From positions 87,206 through 151,205 of the forward strand of contig NZ_JAAAXJ010000009.1 of assembly GCF_009910705.1 (NCBI RefSeq): a DNA stretch of 64,000 bases. The letters are read 5' to 3'. A model generated the notes under the pieces. That model was given only the letters and a program-made list of their open reading frames with translations. It did no database searches and was not told the origin of the DNA. A program made the translations under genes and the position numbers. Numbering within the stretch: the first letter of the stretch is position 1; each line of letters opens with the position of its first letter. This document shows, in pieces, positions 63,911-64,000 of the stretch. Origin of the DNA: Microvirga arsenatis (lineage in GTDB: Bacteria; Pseudomonadota; Alphaproteobacteria; Rhizobiales; Beijerinckiaceae).

Positions 63911-64000
63911 TTAGTAGGTGCCGAAGCGGAAGTTCAGACCGGCGCGGATGACGCCGAAGTCGGTCTCGCCGTCGAAGCCCGGGAAGTCGTCGTCGTTGTC
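63911..64000 (-). CDS. Outer membrane beta-barrel protein, C-terminal end
   Basis: Only the last 29 codons and the TAA are in the window; the gene continues past the right edge. The end FGVIRAGLNFRFGTY is a terminal beta-strand of the Omp25/Omp31-like type with alternating hydrophobic residues and a terminal aromatic. An acidic loop (DNDDDF) precedes it. A terminator follows at 63859-63884, and a truncated relative lies downstream. Confidence 0.65.
   Translation of the reverse strand, partial: DNDDDFPGFDGETDFGVIRAGLNFRFGTY

Overview
The window is GC-rich chromosomal DNA from an alphaproteobacterium of the order Hyphomicrobiales (Rhizobiales). The best match I can suggest is the Methylobacteriaceae, possibly Microvirga-like; this is inferred from gene content and not proven. 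Pointers are the order rplM-rpsI-argC, the order tig-clpP-clpX-lon-hup, a BA14K-like protein, DUF1236 and DUF2842 proteins, and palindromes of the CTCATCCTGAGGAG type. There is no prophage, insertion sequence, CRISPR array or plasmid function. This is mostly core genome with a few accessory operons.

Layout. 1-6.5 kb: the edge of a FadL-like outer membrane protein, a fumarylacetoacetase-family enzyme, argC behind what looks like an arginine attenuator, rplM-rpsI, and small enzymes (GST, GNAT, hotdog thioesterase, CoA-binding protein). 6.5-11.4 kb: O-acetylhomoserine sulfhydrylase, a ParA-like ATPase, heme A synthase and small envelope proteins. 11.5-15.2 kb: an operon for a periplasmic molybdopterin-fold protein, a PAS histidine kinase and a REC-LuxR regulator. 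15.6-22 kb: small secreted proteins, an extensin-like/L,D-transpeptidase pair, a CDC48/VAT-type AAA+ ATPase and a secreted protein with a duplicated 44-residue cysteine module.

22-34.7 kb: a MarR-GNAT fusion and EamA exporter behind a 25-bp perfect palindrome; a peptide ABC importer with an ArgE-like M20 hydrolase; a threonine-dehydratase-like enzyme; and an AI-2E-type permease fused to a Rossmann-like and a GAF domain. 34.7-46 kb: a divergent carbohydrate locus. One arm is ROK repressor, PIG-L deacetylase and EamA transporter; the other is a sugar ABC importer, an argininosuccinate-lyase-like enzyme and a PfkB kinase. It looks like a dedicated uptake and breakdown pathway for an N-acylated amino-sugar conjugate, substrate unknown. 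46-51 kb: an ABC-2 exporter, DUF2141, DUF4142 and DUF1003 proteins, tRNA-Pro and tRNA-Val.

51-64 kb: HU, Lon, ClpX, ClpP and trigger factor (protein quality control), tRNA-Leu, a multicopper-oxidase-fold protein that has lost its type 1 copper ligands, the NAD(P)HX repair enzyme, glnB-glnA (nitrogen), a DUF1236 protein, and at the right edge a beta-barrel protein next to a truncated relative. The strongest candidate for something not previously described is the argC leader at 2891-3037: a consensus promoter whose predicted start falls on the AUG of a 20-codon arginine-rich peptide, followed by a terminator that can be out-competed by a 7-bp antiterminator, all just upstream of argC.
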